Positions 8,353-17,749 are shown, numbered from the stretch's first letter. The stretch is 64,000 nucleotides of DNA from an uncultured Coriobacteriaceae bacterium (GCA_937937585.1 CALDCB010000005.1:1-64000), one strand, 5' to 3'. The notes: a model not told the origin generated them from the letters alone. Numbers and translations are program-made.

Positions 8353-8958
8353 GTGACTGACATTTCCACCGAAATCGCCAAGGCCGGTAAAGCCGCCTTG
8401 GTAAACGACGATATCCTGAACCATCTCTTCGACGAGTTGAACGGCGATTCCCGTCGCAACCGTCAGAATGCTGCGGCGGCGCTGAACGTCGTTGCCAAGG
8501 AGGATCCTGAGCGCGTTGCGAAGAACGCCGACGATTTCGTCGACGCGCTCGATCGCGATGAGGCCCGTACGCGTTGGGAGTCGCTTGAGGTGCTTACCCG
8601 TATTGTGTCGGTGAATTCGCGCGTGTGCGACAAGGCTGTCGACGGTGCCGAGTCGTCACTTTTCGACGAGGACAGCGGCCCGGTCCGTTTGGCTGCGATG
8701 CGTTTCCTGTGCAAGCTTGGCGGAACTACCGAGAAGCGCTCCGAGAGGGTTTGGCCCCTTATCGACGAGGGCATCCAGTGCTATCACGGCGATATCGAGT
8801 TCGATGACATGCTCACGGCTCTTACCGAGTTCTCCACGGGTGCCCTGGCTCCCGAAGTCAAGAAGGCGTTCGCCGATCGCATGCGTTTCGACGCCGAGCA
8901 TGGCAGGGGATCGCTTCGTCATCGTGCGCAGGCAATCGTAGAAAATCTGGAAGCCTAG
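8353..8958 (+). CDS. HEAT-repeat-like helical protein, function unknown
   Basis: Soluble, acidic, all-helical protein of 201 residues with tandem two-helix units (for example RWESLEVLTRIVSV and VRLAAMRFLCKLGG) resembling HEAT/armadillo repeats. No catalytic motif or membrane segment is visible. GTG 8353 is chosen because GGAGGG at 8340-8345 is 7 nt upstream; an ATG at 8266 in frame has no ribosome site. A TATACT at 8258-8263 may be a -10. It lies after the phosphate operon but a 163-nt gap and its own terminator suggest separate expression. Likely a protein-protein interaction scaffold. Confidence 0.65.
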   Translation: MTDISTEIAKAGKAALVNDDILNHLFDELNGDSRRNRQNAAAALNVVAKEDPERVAKNADDFVDALDRDEARTRWESLEVLTRIVSVNSRVCDKAVDGAESSLFDEDSGPVRLAAMRFLCKLGGTTEKRSERVWPLIDEGIQCYHGDIEFDDMLTALTEFSTGALAPEVKKAFADRMRFDAEHGRGSLRHRAQAIVENLEA

Positions 8959-8971
8959 TTTCCAAGCAGTT

Positions 8972-9005
8972 AAGCGCAGGTTTCATGCCTGCGCTTTTTT
9001 CTTTT
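8972..9005 (+). terminator. Intrinsic terminator after the HEAT-like gene
   Basis: A 9-bp perfect stem (8972-8980 with 8988-8996) with a 7-nt loop is followed by TTTTCTTTT. Confidence 0.85.
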
Positions 9006-9046
9006 GGGGTGTAACCTCTCGGTACGACCGAAACTAGGAGGCTCCC

Positions 9047-11782
9047 ATGACCGAAGAACGCCAGTACAGCGCCGAATCGCTGATTGTCGGTCCGCAAACC
9101 TACCGTTATTATCCCGTTTCGCAGGTGGAGGGTTCGAAGAGCCTCCCATACTCGCTTACGGTTCTGCTTGAGAACGTGCTTCGTTGTGCGCGATCCGCCG
9201 AAGAGGCACGCGTTCTTACCGATCGCGTTGTTTCGGCGGGTTTGTCCGGCCAGGTGGGTAGCGAGGTTGAGTTCTCGCCGTCCCGCGTTTTGTTTCAAGA
9301 CTTCACGGGTGTTCCCGTGTTCGTCGATTTCGCGGTCATGCGCGAGGCATGCGCTGATTTAGGCGGCGACCCTGCCAGGATCAACCCGCAAATTCCATGC
9401 GATTTGGTCATCGATCATTCCGTCATCGCCGACAAGTTCGGTTGCGCGTCGGCCTTGTCCGACAACATGGCGCTTGAATTCCAGCGTAACAACGAGCGCT
9501 ACAGCTTCCTGAAGTGGGCGCAGCGCTCTTTCGAGAACGTGCGCATTGTGCCGCCCGGAGTTGGCATCTGCCATCAGCTGAACATCGAGAAGTTCGCAAA
9601 GGTCGCCATGGTCCGCAACGCGGACGGTGCGGTTGTCGATGCTTCCGAGGCTAGCGAATGTCCAGTAGGCGAGCAGGTGAACGGCGAGTTTGATAACCTT
9701 CCGCTTGCGTATTTCGACACGTTGGTTGGCACCGACAGCCACACGCCCACGGCAAACGGCATCGGCGTTTTAGGCTGGGGCGTCGGCGGCATCGAAGCCG
9801 AGGCTGCGGCTTTGGGCCAGCCTATCACCACGCTTGTCCCGAAGGTGATCGGCGTTCGTTTGGTAGGCGCGCTTCCCGAAGGAAGCGCCGCCATGGACGT
9901 CGCCCTTACTTTTGCGCAAGCGCTTCGCGAGAAGGGCGTCGTCGGCTGTTTCGTCGAGTGCTTCGGCCCCGGCCTTTCCAGCTTGGGTGCCACACAGCGC
10001 GCATGCATCTCGAACATGACGCCCGAATACGGAAGCACCTGCACGCTGTTCCCGGTTGACGATCAGACGCTCGATTACTTGCGCGTCACGGGGAGGAGCG
10101 CCCAGCAAATCGCATTGGTTGAGGCGTACGCTAAGGCTCAGGGAACGTGGTACGACCCCGCTGCCGATGAGCGCACGTATGCCGACGTCATCGAGATCGA
10201 CCTGTCTTCCATCAAGCCGTCCGTGTCGGGTCCGTCTCGTCCTCACGACCGCTTCGACCGCGCTGCTGCAAAGGCGCGCTTCCGTGCGATCTGCGCCGAG
10301 CGCGGCGTCGATCGCGACAAGGCGGTTGAGGTCGAGCTTGACGGCGATAGCTATCAGTTGAAGAGCGGCGCCATTGCCATCGCAGCGGTGACCAGCTGCA
10401 CCACGGCAACCGATCCGCGCATGATGCTGGCTTGCGGCCTGATCGCGCGCAATGCAGCGCGTGTGGGGTTGAAGCCCAAACCCTGGGTGAAGTGCGTGTA
10501 TGCGCCGGGCAGCCATGCCATGCAGCTTTTGATGGATCGTGCGGGGTTGTCCGACGGCCTTCAGCAGTTGGGCTTCCATACGTGCGGTTTCGGCTGCATG
10601 AGCTGCATTGGCAATTCCGGCCCCATTATCCCTGAGATGCATGAGGTCTGCGGCGATATCGAACTGACAAGTGTTCTTTCGGGCAACCGCAACTTCGAAG
10701 GCCGCATCTCACCCGATGTTTCCCAGAACTTCTTGATGGCGCCCGCATCTGTTATCGCATATTCCCTGGTTGGAACCATGGATGCCGATCTTGATTCGGA
10801 TCCGATTGGCGAAGCTGCCGACGGATCGCCGATTTACCTGAGCGATATCTGGCCGTCCGACTCCGAGATCGAAGATCTGATGGCGCGTTTCGTTGACGAC
10901 GACCTGTTCGACAAGGGTTCGGCGGGGATGTTCGACGGCGATGCGTCGTGGAATGCCCTTGATTCAGGGGAGGGAACGACGTTTAGCTGGGACGATGCGT
11001 CCACGTATGTGCGCCGCGCGCCTTATTTCGACGGCATGAAGCGTGAAGTCGGCCTGCTTGATGCGATCGCTCCCGTTTCGGGTGCACGCGTGCTGGCCAA
11101 GCTGGGGGATTTCATCACGACCGATCATATTTCTCCCGCAGGTGCCATTGCGCTTGATTCCCCGGCGGCTGATTACCTGCGTGAACGTGGCGTCGCCGAG
11201 TCCGATTTCAACACGTACGGCGCGCGTCGCGGAAATCATGAGGTCATGATGCGCGGCACGTTCGCGAATGTGAAGCTTCGCAACCTGTTGGTGCAGGATA
11301 AGCAGGGCGGATGGTCCTTCGACTTCTTGAAGGGCGGTGAGGACTCCCTGTTCGTTACGGCGATGGATTATCAGCAGGCGGGCGTTGGAAGCATCGTTCT
11401 TGCGGGCAAGATGTATGGCAGCGGCTCGTCGCGTGACTGGGCGGCAAAGGGTCCGGCTCTTTTGGGCGTGCGCGCGGTGATCGCCGAGAGCTTCGAGCGC
11501 ATTCATCGCTCGAACCTTATCGGCATGGGCATCCTGCCTCTTCAATTTGAAGAAGGCCAAAACGCTGATGCTCTCGGTTTGGACGGTACCGAGGTCTTCG
11601 ATGTTGCCGCGATCGACTTCAGCGCCGGCTTGCCCAGCCCTGCAAAGGTTTCGGTGGCGGCGCACAAGCAGGATGGTTCGATCGTCGGTTTTCAGGCGAC
11701 GGTTCGCATCGACACCCCGACTGAAGGCGCGTATTACGCGAATGGCGGTATTTTGCAGTACGTCTTGCGTCAGCTTTCCTAA
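9047..11782 (+). CDS. acnA: Aconitate hydratase (AcnA type)
   Basis: Interconverts citrate and isocitrate through a [4Fe-4S] cluster, in the TCA branch feeding 2-oxoglutarate/glutamate synthesis. 911 residues, full length for the AcnA/IRP1 family. Cluster ligands are Cys451 (TSCTTATDP), Cys517 and Cys520 (CMSC), with the 66- and 3-residue spacing seen in E. coli AcnA. GTDSHTPTANG and YGSGSSRDWAAKGP are substrate-binding signatures of the core and swivelling domains. ATG follows a strong AGGAGG site. Monocistronic, with terminators on both sides. Confidence 0.97.
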   Translation: MTEERQYSAESLIVGPQTYRYYPVSQVEGSKSLPYSLTVLLENVLRCARSAEEARVLTDRVVSAGLSGQVGSEVEFSPSRVLFQDFTGVPVFVDFAVMREACADLGGDPARINPQIPCDLVIDHSVIADKFGCASALSDNMALEFQRNNERYSFLKWAQRSFENVRIVPPGVGICHQLNIEKFAKVAMVRNADGAVVDASEASECPVGEQVNGEFDNLPLAYFDTLVGTDSHTPTANGIGVLGWGVGGIEAEAAALGQPITTLVPKVIGVRLVGALPEGSAAMDVALTFAQALREKGVVGCFVECFGPGLSSLGATQRACISNMTPEYGSTCTLFPVDDQTLDYLRVTGRSAQQIALVEAYAKAQGTWYDPAADERTYADVIEIDLSSIKPSVSGPSRPHDRFDRAAAKARFRAICAERGVDRDKAVEVELDGDSYQLKSGAIAIAAVTSCTTATDPRMMLACGLIARNAARVGLKPKPWVKCVYAPGSHAMQLLMDRAGLSDGLQQLGFHTCGFGCMSCIGNSGPIIPEMHEVCGDIELTSVLSGNRNFEGRISPDVSQNFLMAPASVIAYSLVGTMDADLDSDPIGEAADGSPIYLSDIWPSDSEIEDLMARFVDDDLFDKGSAGMFDGDASWNALDSGEGTTFSWDDASTYVRRAPYFDGMKREVGLLDAIAPVSGARVLAKLGDFITTDHISPAGAIALDSPAADYLRERGVAESDFNTYGARRGNHEVMMRGTFANVKLRNLLVQDKQGGWSFDFLKGGEDSLFVTAMDYQQAGVGSIVLAGKMYGSGSSRDWAAKGPALLGVRAVIAESFERIHRSNLIGMGILPLQFEEGQNADALGLDGTEVFDVAAIDFSAGLPSPAKVSVAAHKQDGSIVGFQATVRIDTPTEGAYYANGGILQYVLRQLS

Positions 11783-11809
11783 ACCGCATCACTCGCCTTC
11801 TTGTTCTTG

Positions 11810-11848
11810 CCCCGCATGCGCACCTTTGCTCATGCGGGGTTTTCGTTT
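11810..11848 (+). terminator. Intrinsic terminator after acnA
   Basis: Stem CCCCGCATG (11810-11818) pairs with 11831-11839 and is followed by TTTTCGTTT. Confidence 0.85.
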
Positions 11849-11969
11849 GGTCCTATGGTTATTCAACAGGAAGCCTTCAATCGCGGCGTGACGGCTGGAA
11901 GCCAAAGTCGCGTATGTTATGGTTTACGGTGGATGTTTGCAATTCGAGCACTATTTGGAAGGATGCCTT

Positions 11970-13973
11970 ATGGCTCAATCAGGATTCGAGTCCCTGCTTG
12001 ACGCACTGCGTCAGTCGGGGGTCGATGTGAACGGTGTGGGCGGCTCTCAACCGCAAGAGGCCGAAGCCACCGTGGTCGACGACGCGTCGTCGACGGACAA
12101 CCGCGCGGGTTCGCGCGGCGCATCGAACGGCGGCGGGCAGAGGCCCCCACAAAACCCGCTTCATGTCGATTTCGGCGAACTTGGCGACAAGATCAGCAGC
12201 TGGACGCGCAAGACTATCATCACCGCTGCCATCGTCTTCGTCCTGGTGCTCCTTGCCGCATACTGGTGGTTCCATCCGCCTATCAGCATCAACAGCGTCG
12301 ACACCTGGATGTTCGTCGGTGTGTTCGTCCTGTTACCCATCTTCCTGTTCGCAAAGGCGCGTTCGCGTACGTATGAAACGGGCAATTCGAAGACCGATCC
12401 CAATCCGGGCAAGGCGAAAAGCTTCAAGGCTCTGTCTTTCGTCCCGATTGCCGTCATCGTTCTTGGCCTGCTTGGCGCTCTGCTGTCGTTCGATTTCTTC
12501 CCCGGTAATGCCCAGAAATACGCGAATGTCTTGCAGACCGAGCAGTTGAAGTTCACCGACGACATTCAGGAAGTCGACTACTCGCAGATCCCCGTCATCG
12601 ACCACGACTCCGCCGAGCTTTTGGGCAACCGCGAGATGGGCTCGATCCCCGAGTACGTTTCACAGTTCGAGATTTCCAACTTGTACAGCCAGATCAACTA
12701 CCAGGGCACGCCTGTTCGCGTAAGCCCCCTTGGGTATGCCGACCTGTTCAAGTGGCTGATGAACCGCGAGAACGGCATCCCAGCATACGCGTTGGTCGAC
12801 ATGACCACGCAGGATGCTCAGATCGTCACTATGGACGAAGGCATGAAGTACACGGCCTCCGAGCCGCTGGCGCGCAACATCGACCGTTACGTTCAGCTGA
12901 AGTACCCGTTCTACATCTTCGACGAGAAGTCCTTCGAGATCGATGAAGACGGTCAGCCGTGGTGGATCTGCCCGGTGCGTTCGTACACCATCGGCTTGTT
13001 CGGTGGCGAAACCATCAGCCGCGTCGTTCTGTGCAACGCCGTTACGGGCGAGTGCCAGGATCTTGCCATCGATGAGGTTCCGCAGTGGGTTGACCGTGCG
13101 TATCCTGCCAGCCTGCTTATCAAGCAGTACAACTGGAGCGGTAAATACAATAACGGTTGGTTCAATTCGTGGCTTGGCCAGTCCGGCGTGTTCCAAACCA
13201 CGCCCGGCACCAACGGCGAGCAGGGCTACAACTACATCGCTAAAGACGACGACGTGTGGGTGTACACCGGCGTCACGTCTGCAACGTCCGATAGCTCCAT
13301 CATCGGCTTCGTGCTGATCAACCAGCGCACCGCCGAGTCGCATTACTACTCGATCTCGGGCGCAACCGAGGATTCGGCGATGCAGTCGGCAGAGGGCCAG
13401 GTTCAGAACCTGCGCTACACTGCCACGTTCCCGATTCTCATCAACGTTGCCAACCAGCCGACGTACTTCATGGCATTGAAGGATGCGGCAGGCTTGGTCA
13501 AGCAGTTCGCCATGATCGACATCCAGCGCTACCAGAACGTTGCCGTTGGCGACACGGTTGCTTCGTGCCAGAAGTCCTACGAGGCGCTGCTTGCCACGAA
13601 TGGCGTTTTGACCGGCGGCGATGCCGCCAATATCACCGACTTGGCGTCGGCGACCGGCTCTATTAGGACTTACGCTCAGGGTGTGATCGAGGGCAACTCG
13701 CACTTCTACGTCACCCTTGACGGCGATAAGCGTATTTACGACTTCGCGCTGCCCGGTCTGGTTGAGATTGCCGCGTATGGCGTAGGCGATACCATCAGCT
13801 TCACGTACATCGACAGCGACCCGACGTGTCCGGTCCAAAGCATCGAGGGCGCCGACAGCTCCAAGACTTCCTCTGCAGATTCCGCCGCTGGTGGGGCAGG
13901 GGAGTCTGCGGCCGACTCTGCGGGTGCCTCTAGCGCCGTTTCAGCTGGGTCGACCGAGAAGGCTGCCGCCTAG
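11970..13973 (+). CDS. Large membrane-anchored protein of unknown function
   Basis: 667 residues. Residues 1-80 are cytoplasmic and partly low-complexity (Ser/Gly/Asp-rich). Three hydrophobic segments follow (about 82-101, 112-128, 156-175), then about 450 residues predicted outside the membrane, rich in Tyr/Trp/Asp, and an Ala/Ser-rich tail. No enzyme motif was recognised. Similar proteins with this three-helix-plus-ectodomain plan occur in other anaerobic Gram-positives as hypothetical genes, as far as I recall. ATG 11970 has GGAAGGA 6 nt upstream; the longer in-frame start at 11919 has none. A terminator follows. It could be a cell-envelope or secretion accessory protein, but that is a guess. 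Confidence 0.6.
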   Translation: MAQSGFESLLDALRQSGVDVNGVGGSQPQEAEATVVDDASSTDNRAGSRGASNGGGQRPPQNPLHVDFGELGDKISSWTRKTIITAAIVFVLVLLAAYWWFHPPISINSVDTWMFVGVFVLLPIFLFAKARSRTYETGNSKTDPNPGKAKSFKALSFVPIAVIVLGLLGALLSFDFFPGNAQKYANVLQTEQLKFTDDIQEVDYSQIPVIDHDSAELLGNREMGSIPEYVSQFEISNLYSQINYQGTPVRVSPLGYADLFKWLMNRENGIPAYALVDMTTQDAQIVTMDEGMKYTASEPLARNIDRYVQLKYPFYIFDEKSFEIDEDGQPWWICPVRSYTIGLFGGETISRVVLCNAVTGECQDLAIDEVPQWVDRAYPASLLIKQYNWSGKYNNGWFNSWLGQSGVFQTTPGTNGEQGYNYIAKDDDVWVYTGVTSATSDSSIIGFVLINQRTAESHYYSISGATEDSAMQSAEGQVQNLRYTATFPILINVANQPTYFMALKDAAGLVKQFAMIDIQRYQNVAVGDTVASCQKSYEALLATNGVLTGGDAANITDLASATGSIRTYAQGVIEGNSHFYVTLDGDKRIYDFALPGLVEIAAYGVGDTISFTYIDSDPTCPVQSIEGADSSKTSSADSAAGGAGESAADSAGASSAVSAGSTEKAAA

Positions 13974-13997
13974 TCATCCCGTGTCGGTTCGTTTTGC

Positions 13998-14030
13998 AAG
14001 TGTCTCGTCTTCGGACGGGGCGCTTTTCTT
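13998..14030 (+). terminator. Intrinsic terminator with UUCG tetraloop
   Basis: A 12-bp stem with two G-U wobbles (13998-14009 with 14014-14025) closes a TTCG loop and is followed by TTCTTTT. Confidence 0.85.
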
Positions 14031-14117
14031 TTGCCGAGATTCATCAACGGGCGAGGTCCCTATTTTTGGACGGGACGAACGGGCGGATTTTCTCTGGCAT
14101 GATTTGAGAATCTCCCC

Positions 14118-14146
14118 TTGCGAAGACGGTTTTTGATGTGTAATGT
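14118..14146 (+). promoter_or_regulatory. Candidate promoter of the first DASS transporter
   Basis: TTGCGA (14118-14123), 17 nt, TAATGT (14141-14146). The segment from the -10 downstream (TGTAATGTG, then TTGTGTTG) is nearly repeated ahead of the second transporter (16033-16055). That conservation supports a shared promoter/leader. The rest of the 317-bp gap 13974-14290 holds the terminator and an apparent 130-nt leader without a recognised element. Confidence 0.5.
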
Positions 14147-14290
14147 GAACTTATTGTGTTGGGAGCGTGTCCGAAATATGAAGACGCTGCGTTTGCAGGA
14201 GGCGCTGCCGGGTAGGAGCGGTGGACGCGCGACCAATGTCGTTGACTTACGGCTTAGGCTGTTGCCGCAGGTCCGATGGAAGGGAGAGAT

Positions 14291-15778
14291 ATGGCAGAAA
14301 CAGTTAAGAAGGAGAAGAAGGATCTTTACTGGGTTCACACCGTCATCGGCTTCGTGATCTTGATCCTCTTCTCGTGGGTGCTTCCCGCACCCGACCCCAT
14401 CACGCCTCTTGGCATGAAGGTCATCGGCGCCTTCTTGATGATGGTCTACACCTGGTCGACGGTCGGCACCTTGTGGCCGTCGCTTCTGGGCCTGTTCTTC
14501 GTCGGCATCTCGGGAATCGGTGGCGACGCCGGCTTCAACGGGGTATGGATGAAGGCCGTCGGCAACTACACCGTATTGCTGGTCCTGTTCGGCATGATCC
14601 TGTTCGGCGCCGTTGATTCCGTTGGCGACACGCTGTACATCACGAAATGGATCCTGACCCGTAAGATCTTCGCCGGTCGTCCGCTGGTGTTCATGGCTCT
14701 GTTCTATCTGTGCTGCAGTATTCTTGCTGGCTTGATCAGCCCGATCACTGGTTTGATCATTCTATGGCCTATATCGTTGCGCATCGCTGAGACCATGAAC
14801 CTCACGCGCGAGGATGCAGCTTGGAAGTACTTCTTCGTCGGCATGTTCCTGACCATGACCCTGGCTCAGCCGCTGCTGCCCTTCAAGGGCGCGGCTCTGA
14901 TCCCGGTTGCTGCATTCCAAACCATGACCAGCACGCAGATGCCCATCTTGGCCCACATGTTGGTGGACGTCATCATGACCTTCCTGATCATGAGCATCTA
15001 CTTGCTTCTGATTAAGCTCCTGCGCGTCGACCTTTCCAAGATGAAGGCCGTTACTCCCGAGATGATCGAGAAGCAGATGCCGCTTCCCCCGATGGACCTT
15101 CGCCAGAAGGCGTTCTTGTGGATGATCCCCATCTACATCTTGGCCCTTATCCTTCCGTCCTTCCTTCCGAAGGACAACCCAGTCGTCGCCTTCATGAACA
15201 CCATGGGCGTTCTGGGAACCACCGTCGCGATCTTCGTGTTCTTCCTGGTTGCCCGCTTCAACGGCGAGCCGATGCTGGACATGAAGGAAGTTGCTTACAA
15301 GCAGTTCAACTGGGGCATCTTCTTCATGATCGCCGCAGCCGTCTTCACCGCCAACCAGCTGTCGAACAGCGCCACGGGCGTTTCCGCGTTTTTGGTTCAG
15401 GTTCTTAATCCTATTTTGGGCGGGCAATCCGAGATGGGCTTCATCGCCATTATGTTCACGGTGGCCTTGATCATCACCAACTTCGCGAACAACGCCGCAA
15501 TGGCCGTCGTTCTGCTGCCGGTTGTCATCTCATTCTCGGATCAGCTGGGCATTGCCGCCATGCCGGTTGCCATGGGCGTTATCATGATGGTCTTCGTCGC
15601 CATGCTGACCCCTGCCGCATCCCCGCATGCAGGCATGATGTGGGGCCGCAAGGACATCTACACTGCAGGCGATATCATGTCCATCGGTTTGCCGATGTGC
15701 ATCGTCACGCTGGTGATGTATATCCTCGTCGGCTACCCGCTGGCAAAGGTGCTCTGCGCGGCGTTTGGCGCCATCTAA
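14291..15778 (+). CDS. DASS/SLC13-family anion:Na+ symporter (first copy)
   Basis: Multi-spanning transporter of 495 residues, about 11-12 hydrophobic segments. The paired DASS hairpin motifs are recognisable as SPITGLIILWP in the first half and NFANNAAMAVVLLP in the second, with TPAASPHAGMMWG nearby. The family moves dicarboxylates, citrate, sulfate or similar divalent anions with Na+; the substrate here cannot be read from sequence. ATG 14291 is chosen over 14276 because it matches the start of its paralogue (MAE-KKEKKDLYW) and GGAAGG is 8 nt upstream. A near-identical gene follows 413 bp downstream, separately terminated. Confidence 0.85.
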   Translation: MAETVKKEKKDLYWVHTVIGFVILILFSWVLPAPDPITPLGMKVIGAFLMMVYTWSTVGTLWPSLLGLFFVGISGIGGDAGFNGVWMKAVGNYTVLLVLFGMILFGAVDSVGDTLYITKWILTRKIFAGRPLVFMALFYLCCSILAGLISPITGLIILWPISLRIAETMNLTREDAAWKYFFVGMFLTMTLAQPLLPFKGAALIPVAAFQTMTSTQMPILAHMLVDVIMTFLIMSIYLLLIKLLRVDLSKMKAVTPEMIEKQMPLPPMDLRQKAFLWMIPIYILALILPSFLPKDNPVVAFMNTMGVLGTTVAIFVFFLVARFNGEPMLDMKEVAYKQFNWGIFFMIAAAVFTANQLSNSATGVSAFLVQVLNPILGGQSEMGFIAIMFTVALIITNFANNAAMAVVLLPVVISFSDQLGIAAMPVAMGVIMMVFVAMLTPAASPHAGMMWGRKDIYTAGDIMSIGLPMCIVTLVMYILVGYPLAKVLCAAFGAI

Positions 15779-15832
15779 TCGGATTTACCGATTGCATCGA
15801 ATGTTCTTATCCTGCAAGGGCTTTCGCTGATG

Positions 15833-15868
15833 AAAAGGCTTTGGGTTTCGAGCCCAAAGCCTTTTCTA
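15833..15868 (+). terminator. Intrinsic terminator after the first DASS gene
   Basis: A 13-bp perfect stem (15833-15845 with 15853-15865) with a TTTCGAG loop; the 3' arm ends in TTTT followed by CTATTT. The rest of the gap to 16191 is AT-richer and holds the presumed promoter/leader of the second transporter. Confidence 0.85.
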
Positions 15869-16011
15869 TTTGGGGAAACGTCGATGGGGTGGAGTTTTAC
15901 CGCGTGTGAAGAGGACGGCTTTTGTCGTTGAAATGTCAAATTACGAATAACTTCGACGTGCATATATCGGTTTTAACTATCGTCTAGGCCGTTGCTCATA
16001 AGTCATTCTTA

Positions 16012-16055
16012 TAACCGACATTTCCGAAGTGCTGTAAAGTGATCTTGTTGTGTTG
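16012..16055 (+). promoter_or_regulatory. Candidate promoter/start region of the second DASS transporter
   Basis: TAAAGT (16035-16040) in the context TGTAAAGTG and the following TTGTGTTGAG match the corresponding segment upstream of the first copy (14139-14161). The -35 is poor (TAACCG at 16012-16017). The leader to the ATG at 16192 is about 140 nt. Conservation between the paralogues is the main support. Confidence 0.4.
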
Positions 16056-16191
16056 AGTAAGTGTCTACGGTTTGAAGAGAGTCTCTTCGTTATGTAGGGA
16101 GCGAAGGGAAGTAGGAAAGGCAGACGCTTGCCCAACGTGTTTCCTCTGCGATGCGGTTCCTTGGCATCACGGACTTGAGGAAGGGAGAAAA

Positions 16192-17673
16192 ATGGCTGAG
16201 AAAGCTAAAAAGGAAAAGAAGGATCTATATTGGATTCACGTTGTCATCGGCTTCGCGATCCTGATCCTGTTCTCTTGGGTGCTCCCTGCACCCAGCCCCA
16301 TCACCCCGCTCGGCATGAAGGTTGTCGGTGCGTTCTTGATGATGGTCTACACTTGGTCTACGGTCGGCACTCTGTGGCCGTCCCTCTTGGGTCTGTTCTT
16401 CGTCTCCATCTCTGGTGTTGGCGATGCCGGTCTCAATGGCGTGTGGATGCAGGCTGTTGGTAACTACACCGTACTGCTGACCCTCTTCGCTATGATCCTG
16501 TTCGGCGCAGTGGACGAAGTCGGCGACACGCTGTACATCTGCAAGTGGCTGCTTACCCGTAAGGTCTTCGCCGGTCGTCCTTTCGTCTTCCTGGCGATCT
16601 TCTACCTGTGCTGCTTCGTTCTGTCCACCTTGGTCAGCCCGATCTCCGGCCTGATCATCATGTGGCCGATCTCGCTGCGCTTGGCTGAGACCATGGGCGT
16701 CACTCGTGACGACGCATTCTGGAAGTTCTTCTTCGTCGGCATGTTCCTCTGCATGACCCTTGGTCAGCCGTTCTTCCCCTTCATGGGCGCTCAGCTGATC
16801 CCCTGCTCTGCTTTTGCTTCCATGACCGGCACCAGCATTCCGATGCTTCCCTACATGCTCGTCAACCTCATCATGACCTTCCTGGTTATGGCCGTCTTCC
16901 TGCTGCTCATCAAGTTGCTGCGCGTTGACATCTCCAAGCTGAAGGGCGTCAACCCCGATATGATCGAAGAGCAGATGCCGCTTCCCCCGATGGATCTTCG
17001 CCAGAAGGCATTCCTCTGGATGATCCCGATCTATCTGATCGCCCTGATCGTTCCGTCCTTCCTTCCGAAGGACAACCCGGTTGTCGCATTCCTGAACTCC
17101 CTCGGTGTTCTGGGAACCACCGTTGCGTTCTTCGTGTTCTTCCTGGTTGCCCGCTTCAACGGCAAGCCGATGCTGGACATGAAGGAAGTTGCTTACAAGC
17201 AGTTCAACTGGGGCATCTTCTTCATGATCGCCGCAGCCGTCTTCACCGCCAACCAGCTCTCCAGCCCGGCTACCGGTGTTTCCTCTTGGCTCGTTCAGCT
17301 CCTCGACCCGATCCTGGGCAACCAGTCTGAGATGGGCTTCATCGCCATCATGTTCACCGTTGCTCTGCTGATCACCAACTTCGCGAACAACGCCGCAATG
17401 GCAGTCGTTCTGCTTCCGGTTGTCATTCAGTTCTCCGCCAAGCTCGGCATCGACGCTGTGCCGGTTGCCATGGGCGTCATCCTCATGGTCTTCGTCGCCA
17501 TGCTGACCCCTGCCGCATCCCCGCATGCAGGCATGATGTGGGGCCGCAAGGACATCTACTCGCCTGGCGAGATCATGTCCGTTGGTTTCCCGATGTGCAT
17601 CATCACCCTGGTCGGCTACATCTTCATCGGTTACCCGCTGGCCAAGCTCCTGCTTGCAGCCTTCGGCGCATAA
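16192..17673 (+). CDS. DASS/SLC13-family anion:Na+ symporter (second copy)
   Basis: 493 residues, aligning with the preceding transporter end to end with only a one-residue gap near the N terminus; most residues match by eye. The same SPISGLIIMWP, NFANNAAMAVVLLP and TPAASPHAGMMWG motifs are present. Differences cluster in the middle helices (about residues 130-240), which could change substrate range. Two stretches of DNA are identical between the copies (see findings). ATG 16192 has GGAAGGGAG upstream. Ends at a strong terminator. Substrate unknown; a dicarboxylate or sulfate-like anion is likely. Confidence 0.85.
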   Translation: MAEKAKKEKKDLYWIHVVIGFAILILFSWVLPAPSPITPLGMKVVGAFLMMVYTWSTVGTLWPSLLGLFFVSISGVGDAGLNGVWMQAVGNYTVLLTLFAMILFGAVDEVGDTLYICKWLLTRKVFAGRPFVFLAIFYLCCFVLSTLVSPISGLIIMWPISLRLAETMGVTRDDAFWKFFFVGMFLCMTLGQPFFPFMGAQLIPCSAFASMTGTSIPMLPYMLVNLIMTFLVMAVFLLLIKLLRVDISKLKGVNPDMIEEQMPLPPMDLRQKAFLWMIPIYLIALIVPSFLPKDNPVVAFLNSLGVLGTTVAFFVFFLVARFNGKPMLDMKEVAYKQFNWGIFFMIAAAVFTANQLSSPATGVSSWLVQLLDPILGNQSEMGFIAIMFTVALLITNFANNAAMAVVLLPVVIQFSAKLGIDAVPVAMGVILMVFVAMLTPAASPHAGMMWGRKDIYSPGEIMSVGFPMCIITLVGYIFIGYPLAKLLLAAFGA

Positions 17674-17714
17674 TCAGCCTAAGCTGATCGTGATCTGACC
17701 TACACAGATTACTT

Positions 17715-17749
17715 GAAGGCCTCCCTTCGGGGAGGCCTTCTTGATTTCT
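17715..17749 (+). terminator. Intrinsic terminator with UUCG tetraloop
   Basis: An 11-bp perfect stem (17715-17725 with 17730-17740), loop TTCG, followed by TTGATTTCT. Confidence 0.85.

Noticed and set aside
13891..14136. 81-residue ORF across the end of the unknown membrane gene
   Set aside because: Runs through a strong terminator hairpin and is Ser/Arg-rich without a ribosome site.
16225..17526. Minus-strand ORF (433 residues) opposite the second DASS transporter
   Set aside because: Shadow frame with repetitive acidic/His/Gln composition; plus-strand gene is certain.
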